64,000 nt of DNA, from contig CBDCMS010000002.1 of NCBI GenBank assembly GCA_965219005.1, positions 1,178,001-1,242,000 on the forward strand. The letters are read 5' to 3'. This document shows, piece after piece, positions 17,286 to 26,152 of this stretch; the stretch's first letter is position 1, and each line of letters begins with the position of its first letter. The notes under the pieces are model-generated. The model searched no databases. It worked only from the letters and a program-made list of their open reading frames with translations, and was not told where the DNA came from. The DNA comes from CAUZIZ01 sp965219005 (GTDB taxonomy: Bacteria > Acidobacteriota > UBA6911 > RPQK01 > JAJDTT01). The position numbers and the translations under genes were made by a program.

Positions 17286-18665
17286 ATGACTCCGAGGACG
17301 CAAGTGGATTCTTCAGGATCTGGACCAGGGACGCAAGAGCCTCCGACCCGAGTCCGCTGGCTGATATTTTCTCTAGCCTGTGGCTCATCCTGGATCTTGT
17401 ATCTTCACCGCTATACCTGGAACTTCATCGGACCCGAATTGGAGAAGACGCATGGTTTTAGCAAGACCGAGTTGGGAACTCTTTTTTCGTTGTTCGCCCC
17501 CAGCTACGGATTCCTGCAGATTCCCAGCGGAATCCTGAGCGATCTGGTCGGGCCCCATCTCTTTTTAGGGATCATTATTCTCCTTTGGTCCGTCGCGCTC
17601 CCCGGCCACGCTGCGGCGGTGGGGTTCTATTCGTTGGCCGGCGTCCGCCTCATCTTCGGCGCCGCCCAGGCCGGATGTTATCCCAACCTTGCCAAGGTGA
17701 CTCAAGTCTGGTTTCCGCGATCGAGTCGAACCATCGTCCAGGGATGGGTGGCAACTTTTTTCGGGCGCGGTGGTGGAGCCCTCTCGCCGATTCTCTTCGG
17801 ATCGATTCTGATCGGGTATTTCGGGCTTTCCTGGCAGGCTGCCCTGATGGTGCTGGGTTCACTGGGAATTGGCTTCGGAATCGCCTTTCTTCTGCTCTTT
17901 AGAAACTCACCCGATCTCGATCCAAGGACGAATCAGGCCGAGCGCGAGCTTATCAATGAGGGTGTCGATCCAGCTGCTCAGGATGTGGCTGCGATTCTAC
18001 CCTGGCGCCGGGTATTGAAGAGCCGCGTGATGCGCTTCTTTGTTCTCCAGCAGATCATGAGTGCGGGCGCGGATGGGATCTATGGCTCCTTCATGGGAGA
18101 CTACTTTCTCAACGCCAAGGGCGTTGAAATGGTCAAGGCCGGGCTCCTGGTCAGCCTGCCACTCTGGGGTGGCGCCATCGGTGGAATGGTGGGCGGCTAC
18201 TGCAACGACTGGATGATCCGGCGTACCGGAAGTCGCCGATGGGGACGCAGTACCATCGGTTTCCTGGGCAAGTTTCTGGCCTGTCTTCTGATGCTGGTAA
18301 CAATTCAGCAGGAGAGTGCCGTGGCAGCAGGGCTTGCTCTGTTCGTGGTCAAATTCTTCACCGATTGGAGCCAGCCAACCGTGTGGGGTACCTGTACCGA
18401 CCTGGGGGGGAGGTATTCCGCCACCGTCTTCGGAATTATCAATACGACCGGCGCCATCGGTGGAATTCTATCGCCGGTTATGTTCGGGATGATCTTGGAC
18501 TACAATACTGCAGATCAGGTCATGGATGGGGTAACACGCTCGGTCACCAACTATAATCCATTGTTTCTCACCGTGGCGGGTATGTATCTCATCAGCGCTG
18601 TGATGTGGCTTTTCATCGATTGCACCGAGTCGCTTGAACATGGCGAAGAGTTGCAGCACAGTTGA
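17286..18665 (+). CDS. MFS transporter (anion:cation symporter-like)
   Basis: Twelve-helix major facilitator of 459 residues. The N-terminal segment (RYTWNFIGPELEKTHGFSKTELGTLFSLFAPSYGFLQIPSGILSDLVGP) has the arrangement of the ACS group, which includes hexuronate, galactonate and tartrate transporters. Tight spacing (about 46 bp) to the downstream galactonate-dehydratase-like gene supports uptake of a sugar acid. The start region overlaps the divergent birA 5' end in longer readings, so the true N terminus may be slightly shorter than ATG 17286. Confidence 0.87.
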   Translation: MTPRTQVDSSGSGPGTQEPPTRVRWLIFSLACGSSWILYLHRYTWNFIGPELEKTHGFSKTELGTLFSLFAPSYGFLQIPSGILSDLVGPHLFLGIIILLWSVALPGHAAAVGFYSLAGVRLIFGAAQAGCYPNLAKVTQVWFPRSSRTIVQGWVATFFGRGGGALSPILFGSILIGYFGLSWQAALMVLGSLGIGFGIAFLLLFRNSPDLDPRTNQAERELINEGVDPAAQDVAAILPWRRVLKSRVMRFFVLQQIMSAGADGIYGSFMGDYFLNAKGVEMVKAGLLVSLPLWGGAIGGMVGGYCNDWMIRRTGSRRWGRSTIGFLGKFLACLLMLVTIQQESAVAAGLALFVVKFFTDWSQPTVWGTCTDLGGRYSATVFGIINTTGAIGGILSPVMFGMILDYNTADQVMDGVTRSVTNYNPLFLTVAGMYLISAVMWLFIDCTESLEHGEELQHS

Positions 18666-18711
18666 ATCGAAGGGTACTTAGTTCGATGTTTTTGAGAGGG
18701 ATTATCGGATC

Positions 18712-19854
18712 ATGAAGATTATCGACATACAGACCTTTGGTGTGAATCTGGGTGGAGGCAACCACATTTTCGTCAAGCTGCTGACCGACGAGCACCTGCA
18801 CGGTATCGGCGAGGCCTATCGTGTGGGACCCGACAAGGCAGTAGAGGAAGCCGTTCTCTACTTCAAGGAATGGGTGCTAGGCGAAGATCCCACTCGAATC
18901 GAACACATCTGGCAACTTATGTACAACGGTTCCCGGTTTCCGGGTGGATCGATTGTGAACGCGGCCATCAGCGCCATCGAGATCGCCTGTTGGGACGTCA
19001 AAGGCAAGAAGTTGGGCGTGCCGGTCTACGAGCTGATCGGAGGACGATGTCGCGATAAGGTGCGAGTCTATCGAGGCATCAGTGGCGCGACTCCTCGGGA
19101 GGTCGCCGACGATGCCAAGCGGGCAGCTCAGAGCGAAGGATTCACGGCTGTCAAGATGGCTCCGCAGCCACCTGGCGCCGAGAAGCTTCCCTGGAACCGG
19201 GTTCTTCGCGAAACCGCCAAGCGGATGGAAGCCGTGCGCAAGGCTGTTGGTGAGGACGTGGATATCGGCCTTGATCCCCATGCGCGTATCTTCGAGCCGG
19301 TACGAGCGCTGCAGATGGCAGCGGCGGTCGAGCCCTTCCAGCCCTTTTTCTTCGAGGAGCCCCTGAGACCCGAGAATATCGAGGCGATGGGAGAGCTCCG
19401 CCAAAAGATTGGAATCCCGATCGCCACTGGTGAGATGCTCTACACCAAGTACGAGTTTCGGGATGTGATTGCTGCTGGAGCGGCCGACATTCTGCAGCCA
19501 GATCTTCTGCTCTGCGGGGGATTGATGGAGACCAAGAAGATTGCCGCCATGGCCGAGGCCCACTATCTGACGATCGCTCCCCACAGTCCGCTAGGGCCGG
19601 TCTCCACGGCCGTCTCGACTCACTTCGCGGCCTCCACCCCCAACTTCATTGTTCTGGAATACCGTGTTGACAGCGAGGGTCCTATGCGGGACTTGATTCT
19701 GGAGCCTCTCAAGCTGGTAGACGGCTATCTCCAGCTTCCCGAGGAGCCCGGACTTGGCATCGAGCTGAACGAGAAGGCATTCGGCGGAAATCCCCTCAAG
19801 TCCTGGCGAAGACCTCTGGTGGTGGAACCGGATGGCAACATCCGCTACCAGTAG
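18712..19854 (+). CDS. Enolase-superfamily sugar-acid dehydratase (DgoD-like)
   Basis: Mandelate-racemase/muconate-lactonizing-family enzyme of 380 residues. Catalytic features: Lys148 in FTAVKMAP, metal ligand Asp188 with His190 in GLDPHAR (matching the Asp-x-His of galactonate dehydratases), metal ligands Glu215 (FEEPL) and Glu241 (ATGEML), and base His291 in IAPHSPLGPV. This fits an acid-sugar dehydratase producing a 2-keto-3-deoxy sugar acid. It follows the MFS gene in a probable two-gene uptake and catabolism operon. The specific substrate (galactonate, gluconate or other) is not determinable here. Confidence 0.9.
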   Translation: MKIIDIQTFGVNLGGGNHIFVKLLTDEHLHGIGEAYRVGPDKAVEEAVLYFKEWVLGEDPTRIEHIWQLMYNGSRFPGGSIVNAAISAIEIACWDVKGKKLGVPVYELIGGRCRDKVRVYRGISGATPREVADDAKRAAQSEGFTAVKMAPQPPGAEKLPWNRVLRETAKRMEAVRKAVGEDVDIGLDPHARIFEPVRALQMAAAVEPFQPFFFEEPLRPENIEAMGELRQKIGIPIATGEMLYTKYEFRDVIAAGAADILQPDLLLCGGLMETKKIAAMAEAHYLTIAPHSPLGPVSTAVSTHFAASTPNFIVLEYRVDSEGPMRDLILEPLKLVDGYLQLPEEPGLGIELNEKAFGGNPLKSWRRPLVVEPDGNIRYQ

Positions 19855-19855
19855 C

Positions 19856-19909
19856 CCAGCCGAGTTTCAGCTCAGTGGGGCCCCCAGCGGTGCTGGCGTC
19901 ATTCGAGAA
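19856..19909. repeat. Dispersed repeat copy A, left part (interrupted by IS)
   Basis: Left portion of a dispersed repeat, continuing at 20912 after the IS. It contains GTTTCAGCTCAG, the GTGGGGCCCCCAG block and GCTGGCGTCA, then the 8-bp target sequence TTCGAGAA (19902-19909), duplicated on the far side of the IS. The uninterrupted counterpart in opposite orientation lies at 29150-29215. Confidence 0.75.
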
Positions 19910-20911
19910 TCTGGTTATGCACTTAACTCCGGATAGGTGACGGTGGGATAGAGCGAACAGGCTGTCAGGAGACGGTCGAAGAGCTCGGATTCCCAGAAAC
20001 GACGATTGAAACGGTAACAAAACTCAGCCAGGTAACGTTGAAGGTGCTTGAGGCTGACCGCTTTCTGAGTCCCTTGGAGCTGAGTCTTGCAGTTGGAAAT
20101 GAGGGTGTGAACCCATGGGAACTGTTCAAAACCCATCCCCACCCACTCGAGCCGGACGCGTTCATGCTGGTAGCCGGCTTGAGCTAAACCGACAAACGCG
20201 TGATAGGCGTCGCTTCGGATCTGAGCTCCGGGGTCGATCCTCGCCCAGGCGACCCGCTTCACATTGTCGCTGGTTATGTCATCGACCACATCCAGACTTA
20301 GAAACCTCGGCCCCCCGGCTTTCGTTATCTCCACCGCGGCCAGAACTTTGGCCTTGCCTTCGGTCCCTCGTCCTCGCTTGCGACCCCGACGATTTCTCCC
20401 TCGTCGTCGGCCTCCAAAGAAAGAGTCATCCAGCTCCACCAGGTGACTTAACTGGTAGCAGTCATTACGTTTGGCCATGGCTTGTCGGATCTTATGTCCC
20501 ATCATCCAGACCGTCCGATAGCTTCCGATTCCCAGCAGCTTCTGCAGTCCCTTCATCGAGTAGCCCGCTTTGCAACGGCTCATCAAGAAGATGGTCCAAA
20601 ACCAATATCTCAGGGGCACCCGCGTCTTGTGGAAAATCGTCCCGGCGGTGGAAGAAGCCTGATACCGGCATTGGCGACACTCCATCAATCGCCGGTGCTG
20701 CAACCAGTAGCCTCCTTGACCCCCACAACGGGGACAGACAAATCCTTCCGGCCAGCGTTTCTGCATCAGGTAACTCAGACAAGCTTCTTCTGTGGCAAAA
20801 CGCTCTTGAAACTCCAACAAATTCATCTTTTCGTACATCCACTCACCTCCTGTCTCTCACCTTTTTTACTAGGTGGTGGTGACTTTTTCCGGAGTTAAGT
20901 GCATAACCAGA
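19910..20911 (-). mobile_element. IS1595-family-like insertion sequence, copy 1
   Basis: A 1002-bp element with perfect 24-bp terminal inverted repeats at 19910-19933 and 20888-20911, whose outer 20 bases are TCTGGTTATGCACTTAACTC. It is flanked by 8-bp direct duplications TTCGAGAA (19902-19909 and 20912-20919), the length expected for IS1595 elements. One transposase gene fills the element. It is almost identical to copy 2 at 41765-42766 in opposite orientation; the only difference I noted is C at 20452 against the equivalent base at 42224, which is silent in the transposase. Confidence 0.93.
19915..20838 (-). CDS. IS1595-type transposase
   Basis: DDE-type transposase of 307 residues. The N terminus carries a zinc ribbon (CPRCGG, then CRQCRY about 20 residues later), characteristic of IS1595/ISXO2-like transposases. 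The catalytic core begins with ELDDSFFGGRRRGRN and continues through a basic GRKRGRGTEGKAKV stretch, SDAYHAF and the C-terminal FCYRFNRRFWE region. The reading frame is intact and the protein identical to that of copy 2, so the element is probably recently active. Confidence 0.93.
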   Translation of the reverse strand: MYEKMNLLEFQERFATEEACLSYLMQKRWPEGFVCPRCGGQGGYWLQHRRLMECRQCRYQASSTAGTIFHKTRVPLRYWFWTIFLMSRCKAGYSMKGLQKLLGIGSYRTVWMMGHKIRQAMAKRNDCYQLSHLVELDDSFFGGRRRGRNRRGRKRGRGTEGKAKVLAAVEITKAGGPRFLSLDVVDDITSDNVKRVAWARIDPGAQIRSDAYHAFVGLAQAGYQHERVRLEWVGMGFEQFPWVHTLISNCKTQLQGTQKAVSLKHLQRYLAEFCYRFNRRFWESELFDRLLTACSLYPTVTYPELSA

Positions 20912-21120
20912 TTCGAGAAAGAAACTCGGGTTCCCTCTCCTATGACCCTCGTTAGCAACACTGACAGAGCCGTGACCGTGAGGGAGCGGGATCCGACATC
21001 TTGATGTCGGAAATGATGCGCTCCTGGGCTACGGAGAGGTGCTCCGGTTGATGAAGTCGAAGGGGATCCGATTCGTGATCAGATCCCGCTCCCTCACGGT
21101 CACGGCTCTGTCAAACGGCG
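20912..21120. repeat. Dispersed repeat copy A, right part with 31-bp inverted repeats
   Basis: After the target duplication the repeat continues with GAAACTCGGGTTCC, CTCGTTAGCAACACTG and then a 150-bp fold-back unit. Perfect 31-bp arms lie at 20963-20993 and 21082-21112 (starting GACAGAGCCGTGACC), and a hairpin CCGACATC/GATGTCGG sits just inside at 20993-21010. The region 20840-21150 holds no gene apart from the IS end. Confidence 0.8.
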
Positions 21121-21151
21121 ACTATTGCATCATCTCGCCGCCGATGAAATT

Positions 21152-22027
21152 TCAGCTTAAAGATCCCAGATGCTCGATGACCTGCTTCAGCGTGCGCTCG
21201 GAATCCAATGTTTCTGGTGTCTCTTCCGCCAAGGGACTCTTACTCAGGAAGCGGTAAATCTCGGCTGCCCCCTGATGGATGGAGGGAGTTAGACCCTGCT
21301 CCTGAAAAGTCTGAGCGATCTCCTCCATCTCGCCTATCCATCGATGCGCTTTGGGTAGCACCTGTGGTAGAGATTTCTCCATCCGGGCTAGCCGTTCTGG
21401 CTGGCTCAAGCGAAGTTCGTCTATCAAAGGCTCATAGAGGTCGAGCCGCTGGGCAGCTACCAGGACTCCAATTGCCAGAGCCGCGAATCCCTTGCTAAGG
21501 CCGGCGTAGGTCATCTTGAAGCCGGAGGCCTGGCCAACCTGGGTTCCCAGGACGTGCATTTCCAAACCATAGGAAGAGAGTCCCTCTACTTCGGTGGCAT
21601 CCGAACCTGAGATGTAGAAGCGGGTGGTTCCACGACGGAGTGGCGGCGGACCGATGATGCCTCCGTCGACGAAGCGGCTACCGACTTCGCGTACCACCTG
21701 CGCCATTCGGAGGGCGGTAGAAGGAGCGACGGCATTGCAGTCGACATAAAGTGTGCTAACGCCAGTCAACCGGAGCGCCCGACAAACGGTGGCCGCAGCG
21801 TTTTCGGCTTCCGAAGGAACCAGAATCGAGAGGATCAGATCTACTTCTTGAACCAATTGCTGATGATTGTCGACCGAATGCACTCCCGCCGCCTCGGCCA
21901 GTCCGCGCGTCCGGGCGCTGCGGCCCTCCAAGCAGGTCAGGACCTCCAGCCCGTGATCCTTGAGAACCATCGCCACTCTATGTCCCATATCTCCAGGGCT
22001 GATCAACCCCACCTTCTTGAAGCTCAT
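21152..22027 (-). CDS. NAD(P)-dependent dehydrogenase, 6PGDH-like with DUF1932
   Basis: Cytoplasmic oxidoreductase of 291 residues when started at MSFKKVGLISPGDMGH; the upstream reading to 22240 is not protein-like. The N terminus is a Rossmann fold of the 6-phosphogluconate or 3-hydroxyisobutyrate dehydrogenase type (GLISPGDMGHRVA). The middle segment VDGGIIGPPPLRRGTTRFYISG and a helical C-terminal domain fit the DUF1932 subgroup. The substrate is probably a 3-hydroxyacid or related sugar derivative, but this is not proven. It is divergent from the GNAT gene with a roughly 100-bp shared upstream region. Confidence 0.85.
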   Translation of the reverse strand: MSFKKVGLISPGDMGHRVAMVLKDHGLEVLTCLEGRSARTRGLAEAAGVHSVDNHQQLVQEVDLILSILVPSEAENAAATVCRALRLTGVSTLYVDCNAVAPSTALRMAQVVREVGSRFVDGGIIGPPPLRRGTTRFYISGSDATEVEGLSSYGLEMHVLGTQVGQASGFKMTYAGLSKGFAALAIGVLVAAQRLDLYEPLIDELRLSQPERLARMEKSLPQVLPKAHRWIGEMEEIAQTFQEQGLTPSIHQGAAEIYRFLSKSPLAEETPETLDSERTLKQVIEHLGSLS

Positions 22028-22124
22028 TGCACCTCCGCGTTTACTCATGCCGGGGCATCTGACTAATACTTGCAGACGAGTGTCCCTGATTCGCCCGACA
22101 TTATATTGGCCCTGAAGTAGCAAT

Positions 22125-23195
22125 ATGCACACCATCAAAAAGCTAGGCAATCGCATCCTACCAGGCGGGGAAAAGCTCTCGATCGAATTCTTTGAGCCCG
22201 AAAGCCAGGTTGGGTCGCGGGTGGTTGAGGAAATCACCAACTTCGTTATTCAGGTGGAGGACCTGGATTCGTGGGCTTCCGTTGCCGAGTCCCTGTACCT
22301 GAAACGGTGTATGCGGGGGGACTTTGCTGGAAGTAGTCTAGACCCCTTCTTCCTGGGCAGGATCGGGGGCGAAATCGTGGGAGATGTGGGTTGCCAGGTG
22401 GCCCGGGGACAGCCCGAATTGGGGAGCCTGGGCTGGGTCTTTACCAAACCCGAGCAGCGGGGCAAGGGAATCAGCAGCCGTCTGACCGAGTTCGCGGTCG
22501 AGTGGTTTGAGCGGCGCGGCGGTCTCTGCATGCAGTTGGGAACGGGGAACCCGATCGCTCATCATGTCTACGAGAAGTATGGGTTTCGCGACTACAACGG
22601 CCACGTAATGCGTCGCCTGAGTGGGGGCAAGGACGCGGAAGAATTCGACCAATATCTTTTTGCCAACTCGGGAATCCCGGAGGTCCGTCGCGCCGAGTGG
22701 GGAGATGCGTCGCGGGTTGCGGCGCTGTATGCCGCTCCTCATCCCTGGCTCATACAGGATCACCAGGAAGGCCTCTTCTCTCACCCGACCTTGGCAACGG
22801 AGCGCTACTTTTCGATTTTCCCTTCTCTAATGCTGCGAGCGGATCGCCCAGGCGGATCGGTCTACGTAATGGAGTGTTCCGGCCACCGTCTGGTGGGTGC
22901 GGCCGCCCTGCTTCCTCAAGAAAGTGAATGCCAGGCCCATGTGGGTCGGCTCGATTTTCTGATTCGGCCGAACCACCTGGAGCTGGGGAAGGAACTTCTT
23001 CAAAGCGCGTTGGAAGAGGCGGCTCGAGGAGGCATAACTACCGTCCTGGGCTACTTCGCCTCCTCCGACCAGGAGAAAATGGAACTAGCAGAGCAAGTCG
23101 GACTTCGCCCCACCGCGACGCTGCCCGCTCACCTCCAAATCGGCGACCGACAACTCGATCTCAGAATCTATTGCCGTGACCTGGATGCTTATTGA
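22125..23195 (+). CDS. GNAT family N-acetyltransferase
   Basis: Protein of 356 residues. The first half has the acetyl-CoA-binding pattern VFTKPEQRGKGISSRLTEFAVEWF followed by GTGNPIAHHVYEKYGFRDYNGHVM, a clear GNAT core at about residues 95-165. The second half (from about residue 185) resembles a second, degenerate acyltransferase domain without an obvious Arg-x2-Gly-x-Gly/Ala loop, so a tandem GNAT layout is likely. The acceptor is unknown. Its stop overlaps the stop of the convergent lipoprotein gene by 7 bp. Confidence 0.8.
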   Translation: MHTIKKLGNRILPGGEKLSIEFFEPESQVGSRVVEEITNFVIQVEDLDSWASVAESLYLKRCMRGDFAGSSLDPFFLGRIGGEIVGDVGCQVARGQPELGSLGWVFTKPEQRGKGISSRLTEFAVEWFERRGGLCMQLGTGNPIAHHVYEKYGFRDYNGHVMRRLSGGKDAEEFDQYLFANSGIPEVRRAEWGDASRVAALYAAPHPWLIQDHQEGLFSHPTLATERYFSIFPSLMLRADRPGGSVYVMECSGHRLVGAAALLPQESECQAHVGRLDFLIRPNHLELGKELLQSALEEAARGGITTVLGYFASSDQEKMELAEQVGLRPTATLPAHLQIGDRQLDLRIYCRDLDAY

Positions 23196-24430
23196 TAAAC
23201 GTAGCGAGTGGCCAGAATGACCGCGTGCATTTGGTGTTGGCACACGTCTATTCGTAGGGGTGCTTCCCGGCGGTGATTCATCACGCCGCCGATGGCCTTG
23301 GGATCGTTGGTTCGATTTCTGACCAGGAAGGCGTTCTGGTTGGGGCTGCCAACCTGCCAACTTGTCAGCTTGTAGAGACCATCGTTGATGACGTCGCCGA
23401 TCGTCCCAAGCGCCTCCGCGTTTCCGGTCAGACGGGCAAGCTCCCAGGCACAGATCATCCCTTCATAGGCGTATGCCGTGTTGCGGCGGCGCTTGAGGGT
23501 GCGGTGCACATCGATCATCCAGTAGGCGAGATCAATGACCCACTCGGCGTATTTCTCTTTGTCTGCAGGGAGGTCACTGTTGTAGATCTCGAAGTAGGCC
23601 ATGGACCCCCATTGGTAGAAGCCCTTGGTTGTGTTGCTGTCGGGGTCCCGCGAGCGGGCCTGCTCGACGTGAGCCAGGTGCATCTGCTCAGCCGACTCCA
23701 GTAACAGCTCGTCCCACTCCCGGAAATCGAGTTGGTTTCGTGCCTTCACAAGGGCTAGCAATGTCTCTCCGTCGAAGTAGGGTGAAGGGCTGCCCTCACC
23801 CTTCCCGCTCTCGTAGTCGTAACTTTTGAAGAAGTGGCCGTTGGGTAGTCGCAAGGAAACCAGGAAATTGAGATACTTCACGAGTGCCGCTTCGTACTCT
23901 GGGTCTTCTGCAGTGGAGTCGCCCGAGCGCAGGAAATCGAGTAGAGCCAATGCCATCAGCGCGACGGTGCCCGTCCTACCTGCCCTGTCTCCGGGGTAGA
24001 CGATATAGAGGGATCCCTCACTGGTTTCCTTGGAGTGCTCGAAGAAGAACTCAAAACTCTTCACCAGGGCATCCGAAGTAGCTTCTCTGGGATTGTTCTG
24101 ATGGATCAGCGAAAGCCCCCAGAGAGCACCCGCCTGGCGCACCTGACTGTCTCTGGGGTTGTACCGGCGCTTCACGAAGTTGTATTCGTACTGAAAGTTT
24201 CCCTGCTCTTTCTGGTTTTGGAGCAGGAAGGAGGTTCCCAACTCCAGCGATTGCTCCAACAGGTCCCGGTCGAGCTGGTTTCCACTGTGTCCATAGAGAC
24301 TAACGTCGGCGGTGAGCGGCTCCGGCCTCGTGCCCTCGTACGCTGTGTCCTCCGAGCCGCAGGACAGCAGAAGCAGGGAGTGGGTCAGGAGCAGTGAAGT
24401 GCAGCGTGCCAGGTGGCGTCGGATCGACAT
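23189..24430 (-). CDS. Lipoprotein with alpha/alpha-toroid-like fold
   Basis: Exported protein of 413 residues. The N terminus has a basic segment, a leucine-rich core and a lipobox-like LLSC, so it is probably a lipoprotein. The rest is regularly helical with repeated aromatic and acidic segments (FEFFFEHSKETSEGSLYIVYPGD; ALLDFLRSG; YFDGETLLALVKARNQL; SMAYFEIYNSDLPADKEKYAEWV), resembling terpenoid-cyclase/glycosidase toroids or uncharacterised secreted toroid proteins. I cannot assign catalysis or substrate. It is convergent with the GNAT gene. Confidence 0.7.
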   Translation of the reverse strand: MSIRRHLARCTSLLLTHSLLLLSCGSEDTAYEGTRPEPLTADVSLYGHSGNQLDRDLLEQSLELGTSFLLQNQKEQGNFQYEYNFVKRRYNPRDSQVRQAGALWGLSLIHQNNPREATSDALVKSFEFFFEHSKETSEGSLYIVYPGDRAGRTGTVALMALALLDFLRSGDSTAEDPEYEAALVKYLNFLVSLRLPNGHFFKSYDYESGKGEGSPSPYFDGETLLALVKARNQLDFREWDELLLESAEQMHLAHVEQARSRDPDSNTTKGFYQWGSMAYFEIYNSDLPADKEKYAEWVIDLAYWMIDVHRTLKRRRNTAYAYEGMICAWELARLTGNAEALGTIGDVINDGLYKLTSWQVGSPNQNAFLVRNRTNDPKAIGGVMNHRREAPLRIDVCQHQMHAVILATRYVYQ

Positions 24431-24552
24431 AGAATGATTAGATTAGCTCAATTCGACCGGAGTGAAAAGGGAGCGTCATCGAAGCGGGCGCCATCAAGGT
24501 AGGCCGGATGTCAGAGCCGGTTCGACGGGGTTGAAAAAGGGGGACTGGAGTT

Positions 24553-25221
24553 ATGGTTTTTTCTCAGATGAAGCAGCGACTACTACAGCTGGACACGGCC
24601 TGCATCTGCGATGCGGATAAGGAGGAGGGGAGGCTTAGGGTTGTAGACCCCGGCATCGGATCGATCCGGCCCGGGCTGAAGTTGGTGGGTCGAGCCTACA
24701 CCGTACGCTGCCATGAGGACTTCTTGACGGTCATCAAGGCACTACGGGATGCCGAAGCGGGAGAGGTTATTGTGATCGATTCCCAGAACAGTAGCCGGGC
24801 TCTCACAGGGGAGCTCTTCCCCAGCGAGGCCAAGCGCAAGGGGCTTGCTGGAATCGTTATCGATGGGGTTTGCCGAGACACGGCCGCGATCAGGCAGCTC
24901 GACGTTCCCTACTATGCACGCGGTGTCAACTGCGCGGCAGGGACAACCAATCGCCTTTTCGAGACACAGGTGACGATCAACTGTGGCGGAATTGCAGTCC
25001 ATCCTGGCGACATTCTCTTCGGGGACGATGATGGACTGGTCGTAGGCACCGAGCAGGATTTTGCCGACACGATTTCTCTCGCCGAGCAGATTCAGGAGAA
25101 GGAGGGTAGGATCCTGGAAGGAATTCGCCAGGGGACGAGTCTCTTCCAGATGCTCAACTTTGACGAGCACTGTGCCAAACTGGCAGCGGGAGAGCCAAGT
25201 AAACTCCAGTTTTTGGTCTGA
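24553..25221 (+). CDS. RraA family protein (HMG aldolase / oxaloacetate decarboxylase-like)
   Basis: Protein of 222 residues. The diagnostic segment GLAGIVIDGVCRDTAAIRQLDVPYYARG contains the DGxxRD motif (Asp104, Arg108, Asp109) used to bind divalent metal and substrate. EVIVIDSQNSSRALTGEL upstream and GDILFGDDDGLVVG downstream complete the family. RraA-like enzymes cleave 4-hydroxy-4-methyl-2-oxoglutarate or decarboxylate oxaloacetate; the RNase E inhibitor role is limited to enterobacteria. It appears monocistronic, with a long hairpin after the stop. Confidence 0.9.
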   Translation: MVFSQMKQRLLQLDTACICDADKEEGRLRVVDPGIGSIRPGLKLVGRAYTVRCHEDFLTVIKALRDAEAGEVIVIDSQNSSRALTGELFPSEAKRKGLAGIVIDGVCRDTAAIRQLDVPYYARGVNCAAGTTNRLFETQVTINCGGIAVHPGDILFGDDDGLVVGTEQDFADTISLAEQIQEKEGRILEGIRQGTSLFQMLNFDEHCAKLAAGEPSKLQFLV

Positions 25222-25223
25222 GG

Positions 25224-25310
25224 CTTCGTGGCGGTGGCCTCCGGGCCGCCGTTCCCGAGTCAGAGGCTTCGAGAAGAGAATACGGCGGCTCGGAGGCCAC
25301 CGCCACGAAG
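25224..25310. terminator. Long hairpin between convergent genes
   Basis: A near-perfect inverted repeat, 28 of 29 positions paired, between 25224-25252 and 25282-25310 with a 29-nt loop. It lies 2 bp after the RraA stop and 2 bp before the NadC stop, so it could terminate transcription from both sides. No clear poly-T tract is present. It could equally be a dispersed palindromic element. Confidence 0.65.
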
Positions 25311-25312
25311 TC

Positions 25313-26152
25313 TCATTCCCCTAGCACGAAGCTGATATCAACGGCGCTATATGAGTGGGTCAGGGCTCCTAGAGATATGAAGTCTACGCCGGCTTGGGCA
25401 TACTCGAGCAGGTTGCCTTCATGGACGCTTCCTGACACCTCAAGCTGACAGCGGCCCCGGGCTAACCTTACTGCTTCTGCGACCGTCTCGGGCTCCATAT
25501 TGTCCAGCAGAACTGCATCGGCACCGGACTCCAGTGCCTCCTCCAACTCCTCGAGCGAGGTGACTTCGATCTCGATCTTCTGGAGGTGGCTCAGGCGTCT
25601 GCGGCAGGCTTCCAGCGCCTGAGTGATGCCTCCAGCAAGGACGATATGGTTTTCCTTGATCAGGATGCCGTCGTAGAGTCCCAGACGATGATTGCTGCCG
25701 CCCCCCATTCGGACCGCATACTTTTCCAGGCTTCGCCATAAAGGTGTCGTCTTGCGTGTGTCGAGAATCCGGACTTTGGTGGGAGCGACAAGATCCACAC
25801 ACTTCCGAGTCAGCGTAGCCACTCCACACATCCTCTGCAGGAAGTTCAGGGCCAGCCTTTCCCCCTGCAGCAGCACCGAAGGTCGGGCGCGGATTGATCC
25901 CAGTAGCCCGGGCTGGGCCAAGTTCCCTTCGGCGATCTGGGACTCACCCTCAACTGGGCCCAGCAGCCGAAAGACCTGTATGAAAACTGGCCATCCCGCA
26001 AGGACGAACGGCTCCTTTGCCAGCAGCCTGGCCTCGAGTATCGAATCGCTCCGACGGCTCTGCTGGAGTATGGCCTCGGTAGTGATGTCCCCGCTTCCGA
26101 TATCTTCCTGCAGCGCTAGTCGGATCAGGGGTTCAAGGTTGAGAGAGTTCAT
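25313..26152 (-). CDS. Nicotinate-nucleotide pyrophosphorylase (carboxylating)
   Basis: Quinolinate phosphoribosyltransferase of 279 residues, making nicotinate mononucleotide from quinolinate and PRPP in NAD biosynthesis. Conserved blocks are LALQEDIGSGDITTEA, RLALNFLQRMCGVATLT, the active-site segment RILDTRKTTPLWRSLEKYAVRMGGGSNHRLGLYDGILIKENH, and the phosphate-binding EVSGSVHEGNLLEYAQAGVDFISLGALTHS. Its ATG overlaps the end of valS by 20 bp, so translational coupling is likely. nadA and nadB are not in the window. Confidence 0.96.
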   Translation of the reverse strand: MNSLNLEPLIRLALQEDIGSGDITTEAILQQSRRSDSILEARLLAKEPFVLAGWPVFIQVFRLLGPVEGESQIAEGNLAQPGLLGSIRARPSVLLQGERLALNFLQRMCGVATLTRKCVDLVAPTKVRILDTRKTTPLWRSLEKYAVRMGGGSNHRLGLYDGILIKENHIVLAGGITQALEACRRRLSHLQKIEIEVTSLEELEEALESGADAVLLDNMEPETVAEAVRLARGRCQLEVSGSVHEGNLLEYAQAGVDFISLGALTHSYSAVDISFVLGE

